Source: DATFAS01 sp035254305 | Lineage (GTDB): Bacteria > Bacillota > Bacilli > Aneurinibacillales > RAOX-1 | Assembly: GCA_035254305.1 (NCBI GenBank) | Contig: DATFAS010000209.1 | Location: 1-18,110 of the forward strand | Length of the DNA stretch: 18,110 nt | Direction of reading: 5' to 3' | Shown here: piece after piece, positions 6,325 to 12,928 of the stretch | How the letters are laid out: each line of letters opens with the position of its first letter | Position numbering within the stretch: position 1 is the stretch's first letter | Position numbers and translations under genes: made by a program | Notes under the pieces: model-generated | Databases searched by the model: none | What the model was told of the DNA's origin: nothing | The model's input: the letters and a program-made list of their open reading frames with translations, nothing else

Positions 6325-8142
6325 TTAACGTAGCATCAGATTTACTGTTTTCGTTGATGGATCCCAGGTTACCTTCCCTCCAAAGGTTTCGGTTATGAAA
6401 CGAAGGGGGACGAAGGTTCGATTATCCGTAACTGTTGCTTTTGCATCTAAGAGGAGGGACCGATTGTCAACGGTTGCCTTCATTTCCCCGATTTTAAGCG
6501 TGATTTGCCGATCACCTTGTGAAATCGTAACGACCTGTTTTTTCGGGTCCCAATCTACTTTGGCACCTAATGATTCTGAAACAAAACGAACAGGTACCAT
6601 GGTACGGTGATCCTTAACGTCTATGTACGGCTGTTGATCGGGAAAACCAATCTTCTTTTCATTCAGTTGAATCGTTACGATGATCCTGTTGTCAGAAGAA
6701 ATCGGAGGATTCACTGAAGAAGGGGGAACGACAGCTGTGTTCTCACTTCCCTTTGCGTTAAAACTAGGCTCAGGAATGTTATTCTGGCTATTACTTGTAG
6801 GAATAGCCTCTGGAGCTGTAAGCTGTGAATCAGTTGTACTTCCGGCAAGAAGGGTTCCAGGATAATAGAAGGCAAGGATGTCTTTGAATTCCTTTCCTTG
6901 ATCTGCCATCGCTTTTGCCCCATATTGACTCATCCCTACACCATGGCCAAACCCTAAGCCAACTAGGGTATAGAGTTCCCCATCATAGTTTAGGGACTCG
7001 ACTAGATTGCTTTTCACCTTCAGGGGATCAAGTAATCTTCTTATTTGATTCATAGATAGATCATTATAATCGAGATGAAATGTTTTAAGCTGACCATTTT
7101 CTACTCGATATCCTCCACTGTCCTTCACAAAGAATTCAACGGATAAATTTCCACTTGTTGCCCGTTTACCTGATGTTTTAGCATCACTGATTATGAAAAT
7201 AGGGATGGCAGTGATCTTGATTTCTGCGTTGGCAAATCCGTTTTTTTGTAAATAGTCTTTCAGATTTTTGGAGACGACGGGGTCAACCTCATGGGTCTGA
7301 TTCCACCAGTTATCAGGTTTGGTAAGATCTAATGATTCTACAGCTATTTGATTTCGGTGAAAGGAGAGTGTCCAAGGGTTTTTCGGATCATAGGGATCCT
7401 CCTTCGCAGTAAGATATGAATAAACAGAAGATTCTCCCCATGCATTTTGACTGGCTTCGATTATGCCACCATTACTAGAAGAATAAACAGCTTGAGCAAG
7501 AGCACCATTTGTCTCCTTTAGAAATTGGCCTTTTGTTTGTTCAACAGCAGCGGTTGACTTCTCATACCAATGATACCCACTGTACACTTGATAATTTGTT
7601 GTGTCGTCGATTACTTTATCTTTCTTCGTCAAAATATAAGTGCGGGCGGCAACTGCTTGGGCTTTAAGCGCCTCAAGAGGCCAGGAAGCGGGCATTTCAC
7701 TAGGGATTACTCCTTTTAGATAATCTTCAAGTGGGAGTGTGTTTATGGGGCGAATGGTTTGACCTTCAAGTGTAAAAGAGATATTCCCTAGATAAGGTTT
7801 TTGATTAATGATGATTTGGTTTTCAGTACTATAATTTATGGGAATAAGTGTAAATGTTTGATTAAAGGTCTGAACAATTCCTGAATCAGATGCAAGAGTT
7901 AGTGTACCTGTTCCACTAGTAATTCTATAAATCACGTTTGCAGTAAGTGAAATAGTGGGATCTTCTTTTATGATGATTTGACCTTTAATGGATAGTTGGA
8001 TATCATGGGGATTACCAAGATCATTTACTAGTTTAATTGAAATAGGAGATTCGTAGTCAGAACTAGCATGAGTAGGGCTAGCCCATGATAGCCACCCGAA
8101 GCAAAGAGCTAATAATTGGATCATGACCTTCCAGTTTTTCAC
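6325..8142 (-). CDS. SpoIID/LytB-domain protein fused to a C-terminal stalk domain
   Basis: A 605-residue exported protein. A signal peptide occupies residues 1-27. The SpoIID domain spans about 130-435, with VIPSEMPASW containing the conserved catalytic-type Glu (E149), LKAQAVAARTY (159-169), YSSSNGG (220-226) and GFGHGVGMSQYGA (397-409). A Pro/Ser/Asn-rich linker (about 440-485) leads to a copper-amine-oxidase-N-like stalk domain (about 488-605) with MVPVRFVSESLGAKVDWDP and FVPLRFITETFGGKVTWDP. SpoIID proteins are lytic transglycosylases that cut glycan strands lacking stem peptides; in SpoIID proper this drives engulfment. The fused stalk domain and large size argue for a SpoIID-like wall enzyme rather than SpoIID itself. 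The start is a GTG at 8142 with AGGAG nine bases upstream. Confidence 0.88.
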   Translation of the reverse strand: MKNWKVMIQLLALCFGWLSWASPTHASSDYESPISIKLVNDLGNPHDIQLSIKGQIIIKEDPTISLTANVIYRITSGTGTLTLASDSGIVQTFNQTFTLIPINYSTENQIIINQKPYLGNISFTLEGQTIRPINTLPLEDYLKGVIPSEMPASWPLEALKAQAVAARTYILTKKDKVIDDTTNYQVYSGYHWYEKSTAAVEQTKGQFLKETNGALAQAVYSSSNGGIIEASQNAWGESSVYSYLTAKEDPYDPKNPWTLSFHRNQIAVESLDLTKPDNWWNQTHEVDPVVSKNLKDYLQKNGFANAEIKITAIPIFIISDAKTSGKRATSGNLSVEFFVKDSGGYRVENGQLKTFHLDYNDLSMNQIRRLLDPLKVKSNLVESLNYDGELYTLVGLGFGHGVGMSQYGAKAMADQGKEFKDILAFYYPGTLLAGSTTDSQLTAPEAIPTSNSQNNIPEPSFNAKGSENTAVVPPSSVNPPISSDNRIIVTIQLNEKKIGFPDQQPYIDVKDHRTMVPVRFVSESLGAKVDWDPKKQVVTISQGDRQITLKIGEMKATVDNRSLLLDAKATVTDNRTFVPLRFITETFGGKVTWDPSTKTVNLMLR

Positions 8143-8174
8143 GTTTTGTTTCTCCTTTTTAGGCTTATTCTTTC

Positions 8175-8180
8175 ATTATA
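8175..8180 (-). promoter_or_regulatory. Possible -10 box of the SpoIID-like gene
   Basis: TATAAT on the minus strand, about 33 bases before the GTG start. The hexamer 17 bases upstream (AACAAT) is not a good sigma-A -35 box. I could not match a sporulation sigma-factor consensus convincingly either. Confidence 0.3.
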
Positions 8181-8198
8181 AACTAGGTAAAAACGTTA

Positions 8199-8227
8199 TT
8201 GTTTATGAAAAATTAATATTCTATAGT
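8199..8227 (+). promoter_or_regulatory. Candidate sigma-A promoter for the 37-residue peptide
   Basis: TTGTTT (8199-8204), then exactly 17 bases, then TATAGT (8222-8227). The -10 box matches 5 of 6 positions and the -35 box 3 of 6. Transcription would start near 8234, leaving a short leader with the AGGAG ribosome binding site at 8246-8250. Confidence 0.5.
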
Positions 8228-8256
8228 AGAATGAAAAGAAATAATAGGAGATTAAG

Positions 8257-8370
8257 ATGCATATATCGTTTAAGAGTTTAATTATTGCTTTTGCAGTGAC
8301 CATATTTGTAGCTGTTTTTCGTACATTCTGGAGGGCTACGAAACAATCAAAAGACCGAGATCGTGATTAG
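8257..8370 (+). CDS. Small single-span membrane peptide (37 residues)
   Basis: A short reading frame with all the parts of a real gene: a promoter-like sequence at 8199-8227, AGGAG six bases before the ATG, and a strong terminator 12 bases after the TAG. The product begins MHISFKSLIIAFAVTIFVAV, giving one hydrophobic segment of about 15 residues. It ends in a highly charged tail with several Lys, Arg and Asp residues. It should be a membrane-anchored micro-protein with a cytoplasmic tail if the positive-inside rule applies. I do not recognise a family. It is divergent from the SpoIID-like gene and convergent with the polysaccharide deacetylase gene, both envelope enzymes, but a link to either is only suggestive. 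Confidence 0.6.
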   Translation: MHISFKSLIIAFAVTIFVAVFRTFWRATKQSKDRDRD

Positions 8371-8381
8371 CTATAGAATAG

Positions 8382-8407
8382 AAAGGAGCCCTGAGGCTCC
8401 TTTTTAT
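8382..8407. terminator. Bidirectional terminator between peptide gene and deacetylase
   Basis: AAAGGAGCC (8382-8390) and GGCTCCTTT (8395-8403) form a perfect 9-bp stem with a CTGA loop. Ts follow on the plus strand, and the minus-strand copy also ends in CTCCTTTC. It lies directly against the stop codon of the deacetylase gene. Confidence 0.88.
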
Positions 8408-9285
8408 TTGGTCGTCGTTTTGATTGATGGCAAAGCTGAGAATTCATAGCCCTTTTCTTTTAGTGAATCAATGATGTTTTGCAACATAGCTGCAGAGGTT
8501 GGTTTTTCATGCATGAGGATAATCGAGCCTGGTTGAACCTCATTCATAATGTTACTTAATACTTTCTCTGGATTGTTCGGATATTTCCAATCCTCACTGT
8601 CTACATGCCAATAGGCGATAATTTCCTTTTCAGTTTCTGAGGCTTTTAGCGTATTATGGTCTACTGAACCGTAGGGTGGGCGGAAATAGGTAATCGGAGA
8701 ACCCACTTTCTCCGTAATTAATGCTGCATTATCCTTCATCATCTGAATCTGTACAGGTAGGCTTTTGTGGCTCATAGCTGTGTGATTCATCGTATGAGAT
8801 CCAATAATATCCCCTTTACTCACCATATCCTGGGCGAATTTCTGATTTGTAGGATCTTTATCTATCCAACTCTCTAGGTTGTGACCAACCCAGAAAAAGG
8901 AACCTCGGATTTTATTTCGTTCTAATATACTTTCAATTTCCCTGGTTTCGTCCCCTGGACCATCATCAAATGTAAGATAGACAGTTTTGTCGTGGTTTGG
9001 ATAAGGAATTTTGCTAGTGAGTTTCCCATAGGGTAAATCCTCTTGAAAAGCAGGTAATCCAATCGTCTTCTCTACAACTGTTTCCTTTGTTTGTGGGGAA
9101 GGCTCGTCTGCTTGTGGCGTTGACGAATTATCTGTTTTTGCAGCAGGGGTGACAGCAGCACTGGCGTTTTTCACGACATTTATCTGTGAAGGATCCATGG
9201 TTGACGACGTGTATAGAAGCCTTCCAAAAAAGATGGCCCCTATGACATTAGGTGCAAGTAACCCAATTACTAGGCCTTTTTTCAT
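8404..9285 (-). CDS. Membrane-anchored NodB-type polysaccharide deacetylase
   Basis: A 293-residue carbohydrate esterase family 4 protein. A hydrophobic N-terminal anchor or signal (about residues 5-25) is followed by a low-complexity Ala/Ser/Thr/Pro linker to about 75. The NodB domain then carries TFDDGP (D107, D108), SHTMNH (H164, H168) for the metal, RPPYG (R202), DSEDW (D229, D232) and ILMHE (H259). All five family motifs are therefore present and activity is likely. Relatives deacetylate peptidoglycan GlcNAc or MurNAc, or chitin-like glycans outside the membrane; which one cannot be told here. The usual Pro after the second His is Thr. The chosen ATG at 9285 has GGGGAG five bases upstream; the frame stays open further upstream, but that extra sequence is unconserved and lacks a signal-like start. 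The gene is monocistronic. Confidence 0.92.
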   Translation of the reverse strand: MKKGLVIGLLAPNVIGAIFFGRLLYTSSTMDPSQINVVKNASAAVTPAAKTDNSSTPQADEPSPQTKETVVEKTIGLPAFQEDLPYGKLTSKIPYPNHDKTVYLTFDDGPGDETREIESILERNKIRGSFFWVGHNLESWIDKDPTNQKFAQDMVSKGDIIGSHTMNHTAMSHKSLPVQIQMMKDNAALITEKVGSPITYFRPPYGSVDHNTLKASETEKEIIAYWHVDSEDWKYPNNPEKVLSNIMNEVQPGSIILMHEKPTSAAMLQNIIDSLKEKGYEFSALPSIKTTTK

Positions 9286-9334
9286 TGTTTCTCCCCTCAA
9301 ACATATGTGTTTAAATAATATATTTCGACAGGAT

Positions 9335-9369
9335 CTATGAATTTCCTCCAATAAACGATGGATTCATAG
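9335..9369. repeat. Inverted repeat between deacetylase and yitT-like genes
   Basis: CTATGAAT (9335-9342) and ATTCATAG (9362-9369) are perfect 8-base inverted arms separated by 19 bases. They lie in the shared upstream region of two divergent genes, so they could be an operator for either gene. I found no convincing promoter next to it. Confidence 0.4.
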
Positions 9370-9473
9370 TAAAAAATCATTCACCAAATGTGGTAATATT
9401 TTGAGGGGATCCGATTATCCACTATTTTGTTGTGAAATGATAAGAGGAGATTAATTTTTTTAGGAGGCCACAT

Positions 9474-10283
9474 GTGGCAAAATTTATTACAATTGTTCTT
9501 TCATCCATTTTAATTGCTGTTGGGTACAACTTTTTTCTATTACCCCATAAGATTTTAAGTAGTGGAATTGCAGGGTTATCTATGCTAGTTGGTTTAGTCA
9601 CGCCTTTTAACACGGGTGTTGTTAATTTTGTGTTGAATCTTCCGCTGCTTATCCTTGGATATATTAAGCTCGGAAAACGGTTTATGATCGATACCATTCT
9701 TTCGGTCGTTGTTCTCTCGGTTGCACTGGTCTATATTCCCATTCGTCAGGTTTCTGATGATCCTTTATTATCTTGTGTTTTTGGAGGGGTGCTTGCGGGT
9801 ATTGGAGTTGGGTATGTTTTTCGTGCAGGGGCGTCAACCGGTGGCTTTGATATCATAGGACTGCTCTTCACTCGTAAGAAGGATTTCCCGCTAGGGTCCT
9901 TTATTTTTGCTATGAATGCCATTGTTATTTTTATAGCAGGATTTCAATTTAACTGGGATGTTACTCTTTATACCATGGTATCCATATTTGCTACCGGGAA
10001 GATGATTGACACGATACATACCAGTCATATTAAATTGACGCTTATGATTATTACGAGCCGTGGGGATGAGATCAAAAATCGAATTCTTCCTAATTTGATT
10101 CGAGGAATAACTGTTTTGGATGGGGAGGGTGCTTTTACCGGAAGTCGGAGAAAGGTCCTTTTTATGGTGATTTCGCGTTATGAGCTCTCAGAGGTGAAAC
10201 AGATGATAAGCGAAGTGGATCCGGAAGCTTTTGTTAATATTACTCAAACCGTAGAGGTTATGGGGTATTTCCGAAGAGGTTGA
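9474..10283 (+). CDS. YitT-family membrane protein (YitT plus DUF2179 domains)
   Basis: A 269-residue protein with five or six hydrophobic segments in the first 190 residues, including the family-typical stretches FFLLPHKILSSGIAGLSML and GYVFRAGASTGGFDII. A soluble C-terminal DUF2179 domain follows (about 205-265), with RGITVLDGEGAFTG and EVDPEAFVNIT. The family is widespread in Firmicutes, often in several copies per genome, and its transport or sensing role is not settled. The start is GTG at 9474 with AGGAGG (9462-9467) six bases upstream; an ATG two bases earlier is out of frame. The gene is convergent with the hydrogenase operon and separated from it by a terminator, so it is not functionally tied to it by context. 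Confidence 0.9.
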   Translation: MAKFITIVLSSILIAVGYNFFLLPHKILSSGIAGLSMLVGLVTPFNTGVVNFVLNLPLLILGYIKLGKRFMIDTILSVVVLSVALVYIPIRQVSDDPLLSCVFGGVLAGIGVGYVFRAGASTGGFDIIGLLFTRKKDFPLGSFIFAMNAIVIFIAGFQFNWDVTLYTMVSIFATGKMIDTIHTSHIKLTLMIITSRGDEIKNRILPNLIRGITVLDGEGAFTGSRRKVLFMVISRYELSEVKQMISEVDPEAFVNITQTVEVMGYFRRG

Positions 10284-10390
10284 TTCATTCGACCCACAAT
10301 TTCACACAATTCTATGATAATGATCCCACATTTATTGCTTACTATAATCTTAGCTAAATTACATGGTATTGTTTAGCGTTGAGAGTTTAG

Positions 10391-10440
10391 AGCTGTCCCT
10401 AATTGGTCAAACTTGACCTTTTAGAGGCAGCCTTTTTTGT
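10391..10440 (+). terminator. Terminator of the yitT-like gene
   Basis: An inner perfect stem GGTCAA/TTGACC is extended by an imperfect outer stem (GCTG…CTAA with TTAG…CAGC) and ends in a TTTTTT run at 10433-10438. It stops plus-strand transcripts before the hydrogenase operon. On the minus strand the T-tract is missing, so it is a poor terminator for hyfI. Confidence 0.75.
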
Positions 10441-10543
10441 TATGAATGATGACTAATCATGGGATAGTCTCCATTTTTCAGCTTGATCACACAACCTTCT
10501 AACAGCTTGGCAATCTGTTTTATACTAAGAACAAAGCTTATGT
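10441..10543 (-). other. Intergenic stretch after hyfI
   Basis: No clear minus-strand terminator and no supported gene were found between the hyfI stop and the yitT terminator. One minus-strand frame is open across most of it (ending in DYPMISHHS) but lacks a start codon with a ribosome binding site. Confidence 0.4.
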
Positions 10544-11014
10544 TTATCTCTCTCTATGCTCATTCATCCGATCTAACGCGAGTAGGATTCCTTCCATTAT
10601 GGCTTGGGGTCTTGGAGGGCAACCTGGAATATAAACATACACGGGTACAATCTGATCAATTCCTCCATAATTGGCGTAGGTTTCTCCTACGATGCCCCCA
10701 CCACAAGCACAAGAACCAACAGCTACGACCATTTTGGGGTGTGCTGTGGCTTGATATGTTTTCTTGAGTGCTTCCTCAAGGTGAACCGTCACCCCACCAG
10801 TAACCAATAGCATATCTGCATGGCGGGGAGAGGCAACGAAATCAACACCTAAGCGTTGAATATCATAGATTGGGTTGGTTAGTGTGCTCATTTCAAAATC
10901 ACAACCGTTACATGAACCTGAATCAACATGCCGAATATGTAAGGAATGGCCTAGCACTTCTTTAATACGGTTTTGCAGCATTTTCCGGTCGGAAGCTGCC
11001 TGCTGATGCAACAT
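10544..11014 (-). CDS. hyfI: Group 4 [NiFe]-hydrogenase small subunit (NuoB-like)
   Basis: The electron-transfer small subunit that sits next to the large subunit and holds the proximal [4Fe-4S] cluster. Taking the ATG at 11014 (156 residues), the cluster ligands are visible as SCNGC (C35, C38), GSCACGG (C102, with an extra Cys at 104) and PGCPPRP (C132), the pattern of HycG/HyfI and NuoB. AAAAAGGAG lies nine bases before this ATG; two earlier in-frame ATGs (11023, 11020) are too close to it. The gene begins inside hyfH, overlapping it by 53 bases, which points to translational coupling. It is the last gene of the operon. The short length without a signal peptide fits a cytoplasm-facing group 4 small subunit. 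Confidence 0.92.
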   Translation of the reverse strand: MLHQQAASDRKMLQNRIKEVLGHSLHIRHVDSGSCNGCDFEMSTLTNPIYDIQRLGVDFVASPRHADMLLVTGGVTVHLEEALKKTYQATAHPKMVVAVGSCACGGGIVGETYANYGGIDQIVPVYVYIPGCPPRPQAIMEGILLALDRMNEHRER

Positions 11015-11351
11015 GCTCATCATCTCCTTTTTGTGGGAAAGAAGTGGTTATCGTAAGATCCGGCTTATGTTTGGTTGCCAATCGATACTCTGTAGTAGGC
11101 TGGATTGTACCTGTTTTACACTCCCCAGTACAAATGTCACAAAAGATACAGGAAGAATACGATAAGGAGAGCAGCTGATAGTTTATGAGTGTGATGGCAC
11201 CTGTTGGACAGACCTTAATACATTGGCCGCAGCCATTACATGCTGTAGTCCCGAATACGGGTTTCCCTCGGAAAAGTGGGGGTGCTTCAGAAAAATCATC
11301 TTTTTGGGTTACCACCCCTGTTTTCCAAATCTTAGAGAAAATCTGGAACAT
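10962..11351 (-). CDS. hyfH: Hydrogenase-4 type iron-sulfur subunit (2x[4Fe-4S], NuoI-like)
   Basis: A 129-residue ferredoxin-like subunit that should wire electrons from the input module to HyfI. Two complete cluster motifs are visible: CNGCGQCIKVCP (C38, C41, C44, C48) and CIFCDICTGEC (C68, C71, C74, C78). The pattern matches HycF/HyfH and NuoI. The ATG at 11351 has GGGAGG seven bases upstream. An in-frame TTG at 11369 would add six residues encoded by that ribosome binding site and is rejected. It follows hyfG after 14 bases. Its 3' end overlaps hyfI, and the C-terminal tail after residue 90 has no cysteines. It is shorter than E. coli HyfH (about 180 residues). Confidence 0.9.
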   Translation of the reverse strand: MFQIFSKIWKTGVVTQKDDFSEAPPLFRGKPVFGTTACNGCGQCIKVCPTGAITLINYQLLSLSYSSCIFCDICTGECKTGTIQPTTEYRLATKHKPDLTITTSFPQKGDDEHVASAGSFRPENAAKPY

Positions 11352-11365
11352 TGAAATTCCTCCCT

Positions 11366-12928
11366 TCAACGATCACAGCATGAATAGCATAATTCAAAGC
11401 TTTTATTAATCAGTGGAAAGTCTGGGATGATATTCCCTTGGACAGCAAGTGGAACAGCAGGCCAATTACTGTAGGCGGCAGAACGAATACGGTAGCGATA
11501 AATCGTTTGATTAGGACCTGTCATGAACCAGTGCACATTTTCCCCTCTTGGGGATTCACTCCAGCCGAAAGCCCAGTGATAAGCAGGAAGATCATTGATT
11601 GGGGTGCAAATTTTACCGGTTGGAAGCCTATCAATGGCTTGATCGATAAGGGAAAAGGACTGAAAAGCTTCATCAATCCGAACTCGAATCCTTGCGAGGA
11701 CGTCCCCCTCGGTATAGTGGGGAACTGAAAAACTGAGAATAGAATAAGCGGCATAGGGTTGGTCTCTTCGGATATCGATGTTGCGTCCTGATGCTCTGGC
11801 AGCAGGCCCCACAACCTCTAGGTCCATCACCTGTGAAAGACTAAGCCGTCCTGTTGATTGCATACGATTCATGGCGATTTCATGGGATAAGAGAATTTCG
11901 GTTAACTCACGAAATTCGGATTCTATTCGATGTAATGTATTACGGATATCGCGAATTTGTGAGAGGGAAAGATCAACATGTGTTCCACCCAGTCGGATCA
12001 CTCCTCGTAGGTAGCGATGTCCTGTAATCCGTTCATTAAGCTGTAGGAGTTCTTCTCGTAGTCGTGATCCCTGACTAATTCCGAAGGCAAATCCAAAACC
12101 AGCACAAATGTTTCCCACGTCCCCAATATGATTATATAACCGTTCCAACTCAAGAAAGATGGTCCGTAGAAATCTTGCTCGTTCGGGGAGTTCTGTTTGG
12201 CCAATATTTTCTACAGCATGAGCAAAGGAAGCAGCATGTGAGAGAGCACAGACTCCGCAAATTCGTTCAGCTAGGAGTAGCGCTTGGTTAAGTGGCATCC
12301 CTTCACTTCGTTTTTCTATTCCACGATGGGTATAGAATAATCTCGCGTTAAGGTGAATCACTGTATCCCCAACAGCGGAGAAACGAAAGTGTCCAGGTTC
12401 GATAATCCCCGCGTGGATGGGACCAACAGGAATTTGTACGATACCTGTTCCTTCAACCTTTGTAAAATGCTCCACCACCTGTTGGTGGGGAATTTTAACG
12501 TCAAGAGAAAATTCCTTTCGTAATGGATAAAATCCTCTAGGTCTTTCATGATGAAAGATAAGAGGGTAGGGAGACGGATGGTTTAATGGCATGATGCCAA
12601 GGAGATCGAAGATTTCGCGTTCATACCAATTAGCTGCTGGGATTTTATTGGTAATGGAAGGAAAGGTAAGATCGGATTCACCAATTAGTATTTTCAGTGT
12701 AATAAATTGCTGCTCCGAATCAATTGAGAAGATGTAGTAAAGAGCAAAAGAACCGTGAATTTGTCGTTCATCATTGCCTAAGATGGTAAATATCCTTCCT
12801 CCCCTTTCATGGACGAAATATTTGCAGGCTTCCGGCAGATCCTCCTTTAAGACCAGATAGACAGCTTCGTTTTTCATATTATATCCTCGCGCAAACAACG
12901 GGAAATGAAGATCAAGGTGTTGCTCCAT
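11366..12928 (-). CDS. hyfG: Group 4 [NiFe]-hydrogenase large (catalytic) subunit, NuoC-NuoD fusion
   Basis: A 520-residue catalytic subunit. The N-terminal part (about 20-140) is NuoC-like (WYEREIFDLLGI, RGFYPLRKEF) and the rest is NuoD-like. The nickel-iron ligands are visible as ERICGVC (C224, C227, with H231) and LCYSC (C514, C517). HRGIEK (201-206) and SPRGE (459-463) match the group 4/NuoD fold. It should reduce protons or oxidise hydrogen on the cytoplasmic side. Two points are odd. The usual DPCxxC is ELCYSC. The protein also ends at CYSCCDR-stop, with no C-terminal extension; E. coli HycE carries one that is cut off right after the equivalent Arg. The start codon overlaps the hyfF stop by one base, with GGAG ten bases upstream. 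Complex I NuoD is excluded because it lacks these cysteine pairs. Confidence 0.93.
   Translation of the reverse strand: MEQHLDLHFPLFARGYNMKNEAVYLVLKEDLPEACKYFVHERGGRIFTILGNDERQIHGSFALYYIFSIDSEQQFITLKILIGESDLTFPSITNKIPAANWYEREIFDLLGIMPLNHPSPYPLIFHHERPRGFYPLRKEFSLDVKIPHQQVVEHFTKVEGTGIVQIPVGPIHAGIIEPGHFRFSAVGDTVIHLNARLFYTHRGIEKRSEGMPLNQALLLAERICGVCALSHAASFAHAVENIGQTELPERARFLRTIFLELERLYNHIGDVGNICAGFGFAFGISQGSRLREELLQLNERITGHRYLRGVIRLGGTHVDLSLSQIRDIRNTLHRIESEFRELTEILLSHEIAMNRMQSTGRLSLSQVMDLEVVGPAARASGRNIDIRRDQPYAAYSILSFSVPHYTEGDVLARIRVRIDEAFQSFSLIDQAIDRLPTGKICTPINDLPAYHWAFGWSESPRGENVHWFMTGPNQTIYRYRIRSAAYSNWPAVPLAVQGNIIPDFPLINKSFELCYSCCDR

Noticed and set aside
10441..10543. Minus-strand open frame after hyfI as an eighth operon gene
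   Set aside because: No ATG/GTG/TTG with a ribosome binding site at its beginning, and about 35 codons only.
10483..10767. Plus-strand open frame opposite hyfI
   Set aside because: It is antisense to a strongly conserved gene and resembles no protein; no start signals.
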